DNA of 64,000 bases from Marinirhabdus sp963793275 (GCA_963793275.1 CAWBZL010000003.1:744001-808000), one strand, 5' to 3'. Counted from the stretch's first letter, positions 52,989 through 63,353 are shown. Notes: generated from the letters alone by a model not told the origin. Numbers and translations: made by a program.

Positions 52989-53607
52989 AGAAGTTGTGCT
53001 TGTGAGTTTTTCAGGGCATGGATATGTTGTTGCTGATGCTGCTATTTCATCAGATATGAATTTGAGATATTATATCGACAAAAAACAAATTTCTAAAAAC
53101 CCCTTTGATTTGTTTTATTTAGGATTTAAAGATGATTTAGATTTCGCGTTTTGGGACAAAGAATATGATTATATTTTAGTGATAGGAGATAATCTTATAA
53201 GAAGAAAAACGGCAGATTTGTTAATCTCTAAGGGGGTCGATATATAATACATCCGTCGGCTTCAATATCAGCAAAAGTTAAATATGGGACTGGTAATTTT
53301 ATTTCAAGGAATGTATCTTTAAATGCTCTTGCGTAAATAGGAGATATTTGTATTCTAAATATTAGATGTATTATAGAGCATGAAATGTATTATTGGAAAT
53401 GGAGTTCATATTGCTCCAGATGCTGTTTTAGATGTAAATGTAGCAATTGACGATAATACATTTTAGGGGCAAATTTGGTAATTAAATAAGGAGTGAATTG
53501 GTCCTAATATTATTATTGGAGTAGGTTCTGTAATTTTGAAGGATATTGCCGATAACAGAAAAGTAGTAGGAAATCCAGGAAAGGAAATTATGATATATTC
53601 TAATTAA
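52978..53607 (+). pseudogene. Decayed NeuD/LegH-type sugar acetyltransferase
   Basis: The first 89 codons (GTG start) give the Rossmann-like N-terminal domain of NeuD-type enzymes (SGHGYVVADAA, ILVIGDN). The hexapeptide-repeat half survives only in pieces. After a frameshift near 53235 the other frame reads IHPSASISAKVKYGTGNF, then NALA with TAA where Lys is expected. Later pieces IGNGVHIAPDAVL, IGPNIIIGVGSVILKDI and VVGNPGK lie in shifted frames with further stops. At least three lesions are present, so this is a true pseudogene. It would have N-acetylated the 4-amino sugar made by LegC. Confidence 0.9.
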
Positions 53608-53638
53608 TTAAAAAATAGATCTTTAGCAGAAGTCAAAA

Positions 53639-54490
53639 ATGAAAATTTCATTAGTTCTATATATATACCCTGGGATTGAAAAATACCTCAATGATCTAAT
53701 TAGATCTATTAATAACCAATCTAATAAGGAATTTGATATTATTATTTTTAATGATAATGCTAATAATTTAAATGTACTATTTAAAGATCTTGAGATTCAT
53801 TATTCAATTGTTGGTGTTACGGGATCTATTAATCAAATTCGATTTGATTCGTTAAAGATTTTAAGGGATATAAAATCTGAATATATTATTTTTCAGGATG
53901 CAGATGATTTTATGGCCGAAAACAGAATCGAAGAAAATTTGAAGGCTTTGAGAAATTATGATTTAGTTGTAAACGATCTATGCTTAGTTAATGAGAATTC
54001 CCAAATAATGGAAAATTCATATTGGGCAAAAAGATTGGGTAATGATTTTGAATTCGATGAAAAGTTTTTAAGAGATAAAAATATCGTTGGTTTAGGGAAT
54101 ACTTCAATTAATAAGTCTTTGCTAATAGATCCAAGATTGAGTTTTTCACCTTTACCTTTAGCTTTTGATTGGTTTTTGTTTTATCAGATTTTAGAACTTA
54201 ACAATTTGAAAGCATTATTTATTACAAGTACAACCACTTATTACAGGCAACATCAAGATAATATTGCAGGAATTAAAAAGTTGGATTTTCCTAGGTTAAA
54301 ACATATCCTGAATGTAAAAAATGCTCACTATAATGCTTTATCGAATATAGGATTTGATTTTGAAAAAGAATTATATCAACTAAATCAAATCCAGGTGAAC
54401 CTTATCGATTTCTTAAAATTTGATTCTATCAAGGAAAATATTAATTTATTATGGTGGGAAGAAACAAAGAATTTAATAAATAATATATGA
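53639..54490 (+). CDS. Family 2-like glycosyltransferase
   Basis: 283 residues, GT-A fold, divergent. ISLVLYIYPGIEKYLNDLI and FQDADDFMAENRI carry the expected N-terminal strand and metal-binding DAD motif. Very A+T rich compared with legB and legC. It occupies the place where the hydrolysing 2-epimerase (legG/neuC) usually lies in such clusters. Overlaps the synthase gene by four bases. Confidence 0.82.
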   Translation: MKISLVLYIYPGIEKYLNDLIRSINNQSNKEFDIIIFNDNANNLNVLFKDLEIHYSIVGVTGSINQIRFDSLKILRDIKSEYIIFQDADDFMAENRIEENLKALRNYDLVVNDLCLVNENSQIMENSYWAKRLGNDFEFDEKFLRDKNIVGLGNTSINKSLLIDPRLSFSPLPLAFDWFLFYQILELNNLKALFITSTTTYYRQHQDNIAGIKKLDFPRLKHILNVKNAHYNALSNIGFDFEKELYQLNQIQVNLIDFLKFDSIKENINLLWWEETKNLINNI

Positions 54491-55542
54491 AAAAAATAAA
54501 ATTAGGAAATAAGGAAATATATAATTTTTCAACTCCCTATATTATTGCAGAGATAGGTGCTAATCACAATGGTGATATGGAGCTGGCAAAAGAAATGATA
54601 TTGTCAGCCAAGGAAGCGGGAGCAGATTGCGTGAAATTTCAATCATGGACTCCTAAATCTCTAGTTTCTAAAGAGGAGTATGATAGGAATCAGGTTTATA
54701 ATGATTCAAAAAAGAAACATTTTGGCTCTTTAAAGGAAATGATTCAAAAGTATGCTTTAACAGATGATCAACATAGAGAGCTCAAAAAGTTTTGCGATAA
54801 TAATGAGATAGAATTCGCATCTTCTCCTTTTTCAAAGAAAGAGGCTGATCTTTTAAATGAAATTGGTGTTTCATTTTTTAAAATTGCATCAATGGATATA
54901 AATTATATTGATTTTATTAAGCACGTGGCCTCTTACCAGAAACCTGTAATATTGTCTACAGGAATGTCTACAATTTGTGAGATTGAGAACGCGATAAAGG
55001 CCTGTTTTAGTGTTGGTAATGAACAAGTAATCCTACTTCATTGTATATCAATTTACCCTCCTGAATATAAGGATATACATCTTAATAATATTAGCACACT
55101 TCAAACTTTATTTGATTTGCCAATTGGATTTTCAGACCATACTATTGGAACAGCAATTCCTTTAGCGTCAGTAGTTCTTGGAAGTTGTTTAATCGAGAAG
55201 CATTTTACCTTAGATAAAGAATTGCCTGGTTGGGATCATGAAATATCTGCTAACCCTGAAGAATTAAACGTTATATGTTCAGAGTCTAAAAATATTGCTG
55301 AATCGCTCGGAAGTAGATCTCGCATAGTTTCGGATGCCGAAGAAAATAAAAAGGAAAAATTCCGACGTAGTTTAATCATTGAAAAGGGATTAAAAAAAGG
55401 TCATGTGCTTACAAAGAATGATTTAACTGCAAAGCGGCCAGGAACCCAAATTCCTCCCAATGAAATGGATTTTGTTATAGGAAGAACATTGAAAAATGAT
55501 ATGGAAGAAGATTCTTTATTGAAATGGGAAAACTTAATTTAA
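54487..55542 (+). CDS. legI: Nonulosonic acid synthase (NeuB/LegI family)
   Basis: 351 residues. A TIM barrel (IIAEIGANHNGDMELAKEM, VKFQSWTPKSL, LSTGMSTICEI, GFSDHTIG) plus the C-terminal antifreeze-like SAF domain (RRSLIIEKGLKKGHVLT, KRPGTQIPP). It condenses phosphoenolpyruvate with a six-carbon amino sugar. Neighbours point to legionaminic acid rather than sialic acid, but the sequence alone does not settle this. Confidence 0.9.
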   Translation: MKKIKLGNKEIYNFSTPYIIAEIGANHNGDMELAKEMILSAKEAGADCVKFQSWTPKSLVSKEEYDRNQVYNDSKKKHFGSLKEMIQKYALTDDQHRELKKFCDNNEIEFASSPFSKKEADLLNEIGVSFFKIASMDINYIDFIKHVASYQKPVILSTGMSTICEIENAIKACFSVGNEQVILLHCISIYPPEYKDIHLNNISTLQTLFDLPIGFSDHTIGTAIPLASVVLGSCLIEKHFTLDKELPGWDHEISANPEELNVICSESKNIAESLGSRSRIVSDAEENKKEKFRRSLIIEKGLKKGHVLTKNDLTAKRPGTQIPPNEMDFVIGRTLKNDMEEDSLLKWENLI

Positions 55543-55552
55543 TCTTAAAATA

Positions 55553-56596
55553 ATGGAACTTAGTCATATTCAGATTTTTGAAAATAAAGATATCCTAGAT
55601 GCTCTTAAAAAACTTAACGCAATAAGAGATGTAAGCAGACTTATTTTGTTTGTAATCGATGAAAGCGAAAAGGTAGTGGGTTCTCTAACTGACGGGGATA
55701 TTAGAAGGTCCCTTGCTGAGGATGCTAATATTAATAAACCTATTGGTTTAATTTGCAATAGAAATTTTGTTTTTGAAACTGATAAAAAGGGTTTTTTGGA
55801 TTTAAAACTCTATAGAAAAACAAATATTAAGATCTTACCTATCTTAGATAAGAAAAAAAGAATGGTGAGAATTATAGATTTAGAGAAAACAAAGTCGGTA
55901 TTGCCATTGGAATGCATGATTATGGCGGGGGGAAGAGGCAAACGCTTGAGCCCGTTAACCGATACAATTCCTAAGCCAATGTTGCCATTAGGTGATAAAC
56001 CCATAATAGAGCATAATATTGATCGTTTAATATCATTTGGGATTCAGAAAATCTATATTTCTGTAAAATACCTCGGAGAGCAGATCCAGGAATATTTTGG
56101 GGATGGCAGCAATAAAGGAATTAGCATTAAATATATTTGGGAAGAAGAGTTTTTGGGAACTGCCGGAGCATTGGCACTGGTAGGTGAATTTACTTCGGAT
56201 CACGTATTGTTAATGAACAGCGATTTGTTTACCAATGTAGATTTTGAAGATTTGTATTTGGAGCTTATAAAATCTAAATCAGATATGGCTGTTGCATCTA
56301 CAGAATACAAGGTAGATGTGCCGTATGCTGTATTTGAAACAAAGGAAAAGCAGGTAATAGATTTTAAAGAAAAACCTTCTTATGTTTACCATTCAAATGC
56401 TGGAATCTATATTTTGAATAGGAAGTTGATTGATAAAATACCTAAAAATCAGTTTTACGATATCACAGATTTAATGGATAATCTGGTAAAAGAAGGTGGA
56501 AAACTAGTTCACAATCCTATTATAGGATTTTGGATAGACATAGGTAAACCATCAGATTATAAACAGGCTCAGGAATTTGTAAAACATTTAAATTAG
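55553..56596 (+). CDS. CBS-domain sugar-1-phosphate nucleotidyltransferase (PtmE-like)
   Basis: 347 residues. Two CBS motifs occupy the first 115 residues (VVGSLTDGDIRRSL). The nucleotidyltransferase domain follows, with MAGGRGKRLSPLTDTIPKPMLPLG and DFKEKP. In Campylobacter jejuni the PtmE enzyme of this design makes GDP-glucosamine for the LegB branch. The adjacent legI and legF genes support the same role here. Confidence 0.85.
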   Translation: MELSHIQIFENKDILDALKKLNAIRDVSRLILFVIDESEKVVGSLTDGDIRRSLAEDANINKPIGLICNRNFVFETDKKGFLDLKLYRKTNIKILPILDKKKRMVRIIDLEKTKSVLPLECMIMAGGRGKRLSPLTDTIPKPMLPLGDKPIIEHNIDRLISFGIQKIYISVKYLGEQIQEYFGDGSNKGISIKYIWEEEFLGTAGALALVGEFTSDHVLLMNSDLFTNVDFEDLYLELIKSKSDMAVASTEYKVDVPYAVFETKEKQVIDFKEKPSYVYHSNAGIYILNRKLIDKIPKNQFYDITDLMDNLVKEGGKLVHNPIIGFWIDIGKPSDYKQAQEFVKHLN

Positions 56597-57268
56597 ATGA
56601 TAGCTATAATTCCTGCACGAGGAGGATCTAAAGGACTGCCAGGTAAAAATATTAAGTTACTTCACGGAAAACCCTTAATAGCATATACTATTGAAGCTGC
56701 CTTAAAGGCAAATCATGTAAACAGGGTTGTTTTAAGTACCGATGATAGTAAGATTGCCGATATAGCAAAAAAGTATGGTGCTGAAGTTCCATTTATGCGC
56801 CCAGAAAATTTGGCGACTGATGATGCACTTGCCATTGATGTCTATAAATATACCTTGAAAAGGTTGAGCGAAACTGAGGGGTCTGTGATTTCTGAGTTTA
56901 TTGTATTGCAACCTACAAGTCCTTTGCGAACAGCCGCCAATATTGATGATGCCATAGATTTATTTAAAGCTAAGGATGCCGATTCAGTAATAAGTTACTG
57001 CCGGGAACACCATCCAGTAAAATGGCATAAATATATTACCCCTGAAGGTAAAGTTCAATCCATATTTGAAAATACCATAAAAAATAGACAGGATGAAAAA
57101 CCATCTTATTTCCCAAATGGGGCGCTCTATGTTTTTAAAAGTAATGTCTTAGAAACCGAAAGCTACTTTACCGAAAAAACGTATGCTTTTATAATGGATA
57201 GAAGAAATTCTGTTGATATTGATACCCTAGACGATTTTGAATATGCCGAATTTTTAATTTCACAATAG
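56597..57268 (+). CDS. legF: CMP-nonulosonate cytidylyltransferase
   Basis: 223 residues, NeuA/LegF family: IPARGGSKGLPGKNIK binds CTP; LQPTSPLRTAANI and FPNGALYVFK follow the family pattern. It activates the nine-carbon acid with CMP for transfer. It starts on the base after the stop of the PtmE-like gene. Confidence 0.9.
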   Translation: MIAIIPARGGSKGLPGKNIKLLHGKPLIAYTIEAALKANHVNRVVLSTDDSKIADIAKKYGAEVPFMRPENLATDDALAIDVYKYTLKRLSETEGSVISEFIVLQPTSPLRTAANIDDAIDLFKAKDADSVISYCREHHPVKWHKYITPEGKVQSIFENTIKNRQDEKPSYFPNGALYVFKSNVLETESYFTEKTYAFIMDRRNSVDIDTLDDFEYAEFLISQ

Positions 57269-57306
57269 TTTTCTGTTATGGTTTAGTAAAAGCGACGTAG
57301 AATCTT

Positions 57307-58506
57307 ATGAGACAACTTAAAGTACTTTTAAATTTTAATTACTCACGGATACAGTGGGTGCGGTTATTTGAACCCATTTTTGAATCCGCTGAAATTCACT
57401 GGATTCGATTTATTAGCAAAGAAGAAGATAATACAGCGCATATAAAAGGTCATAACTATCATTATTGGAGTAATTTTAAGGATGGTTATAATCTTTTAGA
57501 CAAACTAAGACCGGATAGAGTTGTAATTATGGATAATAGGGCACCACTTAGCATCGCCCTTTTATTTTCTGCAAAACAAAAAAATATCCCGGTTTATTAT
57601 TTGCAACATGGTTTGTATGCAACATATAATGACTATCGTACTTTAGAACGTGTATTAACTAAAGATCATAACCATTCTTCTGATGTGCAAAAAGTGAAGT
57701 CTGATGTTAACTTCAGTTCCATTGTATTTGTAAAGCAATCTCTTGGGCCTCATTTCTTTCGTCCTAATACTTTTTTATTCTTTATTTTTTCAAAAATATG
57801 GGGACCTAGAAAAGCAGCATATGTTTTTAAGGACTCCATACGCATTCCTGATAAATATCTCTGTTATAGTATGGAGAATGCCAGGATTCATCAACAAGTG
57901 GACCGTATTAAAAGCGATAAAATTATAATAGTAGGTAACCCCGAATTAGAAGTCATTTTAAAAAACTATGAAGATGCTGCACCTTTTGAAAAAAAACCTT
58001 ATTGGCTTTTTATTGACCAGGCTTTATCGGGTAGCGATTTAGGGGAAGCTTTTATCTCTAAACACGAGCATTTTACAATTTATAATAAAATTGCTGATAA
58101 AGCAGCTGCTGAAGGAAAAAACCTTTTCATAAAATTGCATCCGGGTGATTATAATTCTAAAGACCTTCCACAACATACAAATATTGGTTGGTTGCGTGAC
58201 GTGAGTGATATGACATCAGTGATCAAAGGGGCAAGCTGTTGCTTTGGTTTTTTTTCTTCTTTGTTGTTGCCCTGTATTATTTATAAACCAACCGTATTGA
58301 TTCAAATAGCACCTTTATCTTTCTATGAAAACATGGTTAAAATGACCAATGTTGCAAAGATTACACCGGGCGAAATAACAAAATGGAATTTTAATATACC
58401 AATACCTGATATAGAGTATAGTAATACCACTATGCGAGTCCTAGGTGTTTCACCTGAATTTAAGTACGTGCAAAAATTGCGGGATATAATTTTTAATGAA
58501 CAATAA
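57307..58506 (+). CDS. Putative GT-B transferase, possible nonulosonate transferase
   Basis: 399 residues, no membrane helix. VYYLQHGLYATYN and FIKLHPGDYNSKD with GFFSSLLLPCIIYKP resemble the donor-site blocks of capsule polysialyl- and glycerophospho-transferases, which often use CMP or CDP donors. It directly follows the CMP-nonulosonate synthetase gene, so it is the best candidate to use that donor. The precise family is not recognised. Its end overlaps the flippase by 11 bases. Confidence 0.6.
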   Translation: MRQLKVLLNFNYSRIQWVRLFEPIFESAEIHWIRFISKEEDNTAHIKGHNYHYWSNFKDGYNLLDKLRPDRVVIMDNRAPLSIALLFSAKQKNIPVYYLQHGLYATYNDYRTLERVLTKDHNHSSDVQKVKSDVNFSSIVFVKQSLGPHFFRPNTFLFFIFSKIWGPRKAAYVFKDSIRIPDKYLCYSMENARIHQQVDRIKSDKIIIVGNPELEVILKNYEDAAPFEKKPYWLFIDQALSGSDLGEAFISKHEHFTIYNKIADKAAAEGKNLFIKLHPGDYNSKDLPQHTNIGWLRDVSDMTSVIKGASCCFGFFSSLLLPCIIYKPTVLIQIAPLSFYENMVKMTNVAKITPGEITKWNFNIPIPDIEYSNTTMRVLGVSPEFKYVQKLRDIIFNEQ

Positions 58507-59989
58507 CAATAACAATAAAAAAATAGCCAAACGTAGTTTAACGTATGTTACAATAGGTTTTTTACCTATTGCAGCAAACCTTATTATAGCACCGGTATTT
58601 ACTCGCTATCTTTCAACTGAAGAATATGCTTTACTTGCTCTGGCCGCTATTTTCCAAGGATATATTTCTGTATTTATCGATTTGGGATTGAGCGGTGCTT
58701 TTTCCAGGTTTTTTTTTAAGTATTACACCAAGCCTAAACTTTATAATGCCTTATACAGTTCTACCCTTTTTTTTATTTTAGTTTTTAGTTTTTTGATTGG
58801 TATTGTATTATGTTTATTTGGAGCGGATGTATTTGCCCTGTTTTTTAAAAACAATGAGGTTTTTTCTTTTTCAAAATATGGCTTTATAATATATGGCACA
58901 GCGGTACTTATTATTTTACAAACTATTTCCCTGGCATTATATAGAAACAGCGAGCAGATTAAACCCTATGCAATTATTGCGGTAGCAGCTTTTTTAAGCA
59001 TGGCCACTGGAAGTATACTAGGTGTAGTGGTGTATAATGGTGGAGCATATGGCTCTTTGGCAGGTAAACTCATAGGGCTGGCAGCTGTTGTAATACCCTA
59101 CTTAATTTATTATTTCTCTAAAAATAGATTTATTGTAAAGCGCAGGTTAATTACCCAAATGTTTGCATATGCTTTGCCATTGGTCCCTTATGCGTTGTTG
59201 GGTATTGTTTTGACCTATATGGATAAACAACTGGGAGAACGTTTTGTTTCTTTGGATGATTTGGGGTTTTATAATGTAGCGTTCTTAATAGCCAGTATAC
59301 CAGCAATCTTTATATTTGCCGCCCAATCCACTATTAATCCTTCTGTTTTTAAAAACCTGGAAAGGTATCAATTGAATAAAAACAACCAGGAATTGACTGA
59401 AATACGCAGCCTTTTTAATTATTATTTTATGTTTATTTTCGCAGTTTTTATAATCTTAATTTTATTTATTGTACCGGCAAGTAATTTGATATTAGGGGAG
59501 GAGTTTCAAAATGTATATTATTATATTCCTCTTCTTACGGTGGCATATATTTTCAGATCTTATTATGTTATTTTTTCCATACCTATTTTTTTTGAGCATA
59601 AAACCAAAATATTGCCGCTTATTAACTTAATTACTGTTGTTTCAGCCGGTGCTATAGGATTTTACATTGTACCCTTGTTAGGATTAATTGGCTTGTGTAT
59701 TACTTTTATTGCAGTGATGCTGATACAGTTTTTAATCACGGTTTTGTATTTAAAAAAAATGAATTGGTTACAATTATCCATTTTTAGTTTAAAAAAAATA
59801 CATTTGGTTTTTTCGGTTTTAATTGTTTTAATAGTGTTCTCTTATATTTTGGATTATTATATTTTAAAAACAACACCCTGGCTGATGAATTTTGTTATTG
59901 TATTTTTAAGTTTATTAGCCGCTACATTTTTGTGGAAAAAAAATATAGTTACTGCAGTGGGTCTTTTAAAAAGTAAATATATTAAGTAA
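58496..59989 (+). CDS. Second polysaccharide flippase (Wzx-like)
   Basis: 497 residues, about 12-14 hydrophobic helices; the N-terminal PIAANLIIAPVFTRYLSTEEYALLA is typical of MOP-family O-antigen flippases. It is only distantly similar to the flippase at 39,970. It lies between the nonulosonate genes and the GT4 run, with an 11-base overlap upstream and the next gene starting one base after its stop. Confidence 0.9.
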   Translation: MNNNNNNKKIAKRSLTYVTIGFLPIAANLIIAPVFTRYLSTEEYALLALAAIFQGYISVFIDLGLSGAFSRFFFKYYTKPKLYNALYSSTLFFILVFSFLIGIVLCLFGADVFALFFKNNEVFSFSKYGFIIYGTAVLIILQTISLALYRNSEQIKPYAIIAVAAFLSMATGSILGVVVYNGGAYGSLAGKLIGLAAVVIPYLIYYFSKNRFIVKRRLITQMFAYALPLVPYALLGIVLTYMDKQLGERFVSLDDLGFYNVAFLIASIPAIFIFAAQSTINPSVFKNLERYQLNKNNQELTEIRSLFNYYFMFIFAVFIILILFIVPASNLILGEEFQNVYYYIPLLTVAYIFRSYYVIFSIPIFFEHKTKILPLINLITVVSAGAIGFYIVPLLGLIGLCITFIAVMLIQFLITVLYLKKMNWLQLSIFSLKKIHLVFSVLIVLIVFSYILDYYILKTTPWLMNFVIVFLSLLAATFLWKKNIVTAVGLLKSKYIK

Positions 59990-61084
59990 ATGAAAGAACC
60001 TTCTAATAATAAATTATTGCATATTTTGTACTCTGGCCAAGGGGGTTTGGGCACTTATTTCATGAATTTTGTGAATAGTGATCACAAGCAGCATTTTGAA
60101 CATTTTGCCTTTTTCTATGGCATTGAACCTCTAAATCAGGAATTAGAAGAATTCTGTAAGAAAAATGCCATTGCTTACCAATACCAGCAAAGGCAATCTA
60201 AAATTGACTTTAAAGCCATAGGGAAGGTTTTGGATTTTCAGAAAAAACACGAAATTCAGTATTTGCTACTACATACCTATAGTTTAAGTCTTTTGACTTT
60301 ACTGGGTATTGTAAATAAGTGGAAATTAATTGCCATAGAACATACTCCACAACAAGTCAAAACACAAATAGAGCATCTATTTAGTCTGATTAATCATTTA
60401 TTTGCCTGTAAAATCATTTATTTTTATAAAGGTCATTTTGAACAAACAAAAAAGAAATTTCCTTTTCTAAGTTTTGGAAAAAACAGTCATATAATTCCTA
60501 AAAATGTGGACCCGCTAGTTTATAAGCCTAGAACCACAAAAAGTAAAAACGATACTTTTACACTTGGCACAACTGCAAGAATAATTCATGGAAAGCGACA
60601 TGATTTAATTATCAATGCATTGCATATTATAAAACAAAAAGGGATTACTGTGAAACTCAAAGTAGCAGGGTCAGGTCCTCTGGAAGCAAAAATAAAGCAA
60701 CTTGTTAAAAAACTGAATCTTGAAAGTCAGGTTGACTTCACAGGAGTATTGAGCAGAGAAGATATAGTATCTTTTTACCAATCATTGGATGGATATATTC
60801 ACGCCTCAGATGGGGAAACAATTTGTTATTCAATCATGGAAGCTCAAGCCTGTGGCTTACCAATTTTGGCATCTGACGTGGAAGGAATTAATAATAATCT
60901 ATCTGTGCTTGAAGGGGGAGTTTTGTTTAATAATGAAAGTGAAGACATTTCAAATAAAATTAGTTTACTTGTAGAAGATAGTAAGTTAAGAGATGAACTG
61001 TCTGATAGGGCACAAAATGAAGCCAAAAAAAAATACAACGATTATAACAATGCAGAAATGTTTTATACTTTAATAAAAAAATGA
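59990..61084 (+). CDS. Family 4 glycosyltransferase
   Basis: 364 residues, GT-B fold. LLHILYSGQGGLGTYFM at the start, GTTARIIHGKRHD and the donor-site IHASDGETICYSIMEAQACG in the second half. Overlaps the next GT4 by four bases. The sugar is unknown. Confidence 0.9.
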   Translation: MKEPSNNKLLHILYSGQGGLGTYFMNFVNSDHKQHFEHFAFFYGIEPLNQELEEFCKKNAIAYQYQQRQSKIDFKAIGKVLDFQKKHEIQYLLLHTYSLSLLTLLGIVNKWKLIAIEHTPQQVKTQIEHLFSLINHLFACKIIYFYKGHFEQTKKKFPFLSFGKNSHIIPKNVDPLVYKPRTTKSKNDTFTLGTTARIIHGKRHDLIINALHIIKQKGITVKLKVAGSGPLEAKIKQLVKKLNLESQVDFTGVLSREDIVSFYQSLDGYIHASDGETICYSIMEAQACGLPILASDVEGINNNLSVLEGGVLFNNESEDISNKISLLVEDSKLRDELSDRAQNEAKKKYNDYNNAEMFYTLIKK

Positions 61085-62226
61085 AAGTATTATTTATACA
61101 AAAAGAAGGCGGGATTTTTGGGGCTGAACAGTTTCAATTAAAAACTATTCCTGCATTGGTTGCTAAAGGGGTGAATATTGAATTTTTAAGGTTATACACA
61201 GAGCAACAGTTAGGGGTTAACTCACCTTTTGTAGCCAAATTAGAAGCAATGGGTATCCCTGTTCAACAAGTAAAGATTACCAAAATCCCCTTGCCTAATC
61301 AATTTTTTAAGATTAAGAAAATTATAGATAAAGGGCACTATGATATAGTCCATACGCATTTAATACATGCTGATTTTTATTTAAGGGTAATTAGAACTTA
61401 TTTTAAACTGCCATCTAAATGGGTAAGCACCAAACACGGGTATGATAACACTTTTACTGCCAATTATGGCTTTGATGCTTCAAAACAAACAGCGACCCCT
61501 TATTTTCTAATTTCAAAATGGGTTGAAAATAAAGTTGATGGCTCATTTACCATTTCTGATGGGTTGCTTAATTTTTTTCAAAAAACCGGTATGGTAAAAA
61601 AGAACCGGATGCACCGTATTCATTATGGTTTTGATTTTGATGAAATAGATATTGAGAACAAAGCAAAGAGCGATTTTAGAATTTACGAAGATCAAATTTT
61701 TATTGCCGGTAGATTAATCGGCTTTAAGGGACATAAATATCTCTTGGAAGCTATTAACTTATTGAAGGATAAATTTAATAATATTGGCGTTGTAATTGCT
61801 GGTACCGGTGAATTGGAAAATGATTTAAAAGAAAAAGTAGAGCTTTTAGACATAAAAAATCACGTAACTTTTTTAGGATATAATACAGAAGTGTCCAAAT
61901 GGATGGCAAGTTCGGATATTGTTGCGGTAACTTCAATTTCTGAAGGTTTTGGAGTGGTATTTTTAGAGGCTTTTAATGCAAAAACACCAGTTGTTTCATT
62001 TGACGTCCCATCAGGAAATGAATTAATGATTCATAAAGAAACAGGTTATTTGGCAACTCCATATAAATCAGAAGATTTAGCTTTGAACATTGAATATATT
62101 TTAAACAACAAAGAAGAAGCAAATAAAGTAGCGGAGAGAAGTTACAAAAAACTTAAAAGCTATTTTAATTTAGATAGAATGACAAATGAGATCATTCAAT
62201 TCTACAAAACAATCATTAAGTCTTGA
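61081..62226 (+). CDS. Family 4 glycosyltransferase
   Basis: 381 residues, GT-B fold. KVLFIQKEGGIFGAEQF at the start, IAGRLIGFKGHKYLLEA and SISEGFGVVFLEAFNAKTP as the donor-site Glu motif. It sits between two other GT4 genes with four-base overlaps on both sides, so all three are translated together. Confidence 0.92.
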   Translation: MKVLFIQKEGGIFGAEQFQLKTIPALVAKGVNIEFLRLYTEQQLGVNSPFVAKLEAMGIPVQQVKITKIPLPNQFFKIKKIIDKGHYDIVHTHLIHADFYLRVIRTYFKLPSKWVSTKHGYDNTFTANYGFDASKQTATPYFLISKWVENKVDGSFTISDGLLNFFQKTGMVKKNRMHRIHYGFDFDEIDIENKAKSDFRIYEDQIFIAGRLIGFKGHKYLLEAINLLKDKFNNIGVVIAGTGELENDLKEKVELLDIKNHVTFLGYNTEVSKWMASSDIVAVTSISEGFGVVFLEAFNAKTPVVSFDVPSGNELMIHKETGYLATPYKSEDLALNIEYILNNKEEANKVAERSYKKLKSYFNLDRMTNEIIQFYKTIIKS

Positions 62227-63353
62227 ATTTAAAAAAAATCATTCTAATTAGTAGTTATGCCCCGTCCTTAATAAACTTTAGGGCAAGTTTAATGTGTGAA
62301 CTACAAAAAAATGGCTATAAAGTCTACGGTTTTGGACCAGAAGCGGACTCGAATACCATGGAAAGGTTAAAAGCTCTTGATGTGGAGTATGTAAATTACC
62401 CACTCTCCAGAAACACTTTAAATCCTTTAGCAGACCTAAAAACAATATTTTATCTGCGTAAAAAAATCAAAGAAATACAACCTGAATTTATAATACCATA
62501 CACCATAAAACCAGTTTTATATGGTAATATCGCCATAAAAGGGTTGCCTGTAAAATCACTTTCATTAATAACCGGTTTGGGTTTTTATGCTTTACCTGCC
62601 CTCAATATTAAAGATTGCTTGGCTAAAAATATTATCACATTGCTATATAAGATTGGCGTTAACAAAAAGGTTACCCTTGCGTTTCAAAACACAGATGACA
62701 TTCAGTTTTTTAAAGAAAAAAATATCTTGAAACCAAGTATTACATACTGTATCACTCCTGGTTCTGGTATAGATGTCAATAAATTTCAGTTCTCTAAACC
62801 TGTGATATCTCCTATTACCTTTTTGTTTGTTGGAAGATTATTAAAATCAAAAGGGATAGAGTTTTTTTTAAAATCGGCAGAAATTCTTAACAATAAATAT
62901 CCAGAAGTTCAATTTGAGGTCATAGGAATGCCTGATCCCTTAAACAGTGATTCTGTAGACGAAAAAGTTCTTCAAGATTATCACAATCGTTCGGTTATAA
63001 ATTACGTTGGCGAAGTAGACAATGTAATTCCCTATTTTAAAAAAGCAAGTGTATTTGTTTTACCTTCTTATTACCGGGAGGGTGTTCCCAGAACATTGTT
63101 GGAAGCATTAGCAATGGGGAAACCAATTATAACAACAGATCATGTAGGTTGCAGGGTAACAGTTGTTAACAAACAAAACGGTTTTTTAATCCCAACCAAA
63201 TCACTGAATCCATTAATAGAAGCCGAGAAAATTTTTATAGACAATCCTTCACTTATTGAGGTATTTGGCAAAGAAAGCCGCTTACTTGCTGAAGAAAAAT
63301 TTGATGTTAGAATTGTAAATGACATACTAATGCAATTTCTTATTGAAGAATGA
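62223..63353 (+). CDS. Family 4 glycosyltransferase
   Basis: 376 residues, TTG start overlapping the preceding stop (TTGA). LISSYAPSLINFRASLM, TGLGFYAL, FVGRLLKSKGIEFFLKSA and PSYYREGVPRTLLEALAMG match the GT4 subgroup that includes N-acetylhexosamine transferases such as PglA. The acceptor and sugar are unknown. Confidence 0.9.
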   Translation: MNLKKIILISSYAPSLINFRASLMCELQKNGYKVYGFGPEADSNTMERLKALDVEYVNYPLSRNTLNPLADLKTIFYLRKKIKEIQPEFIIPYTIKPVLYGNIAIKGLPVKSLSLITGLGFYALPALNIKDCLAKNIITLLYKIGVNKKVTLAFQNTDDIQFFKEKNILKPSITYCITPGSGIDVNKFQFSKPVISPITFLFVGRLLKSKGIEFFLKSAEILNNKYPEVQFEVIGMPDPLNSDSVDEKVLQDYHNRSVINYVGEVDNVIPYFKKASVFVLPSYYREGVPRTLLEALAMGKPIITTDHVGCRVTVVNKQNGFLIPTKSLNPLIEAEKIFIDNPSLIEVFGKESRLLAEEKFDVRIVNDILMQFLIEE

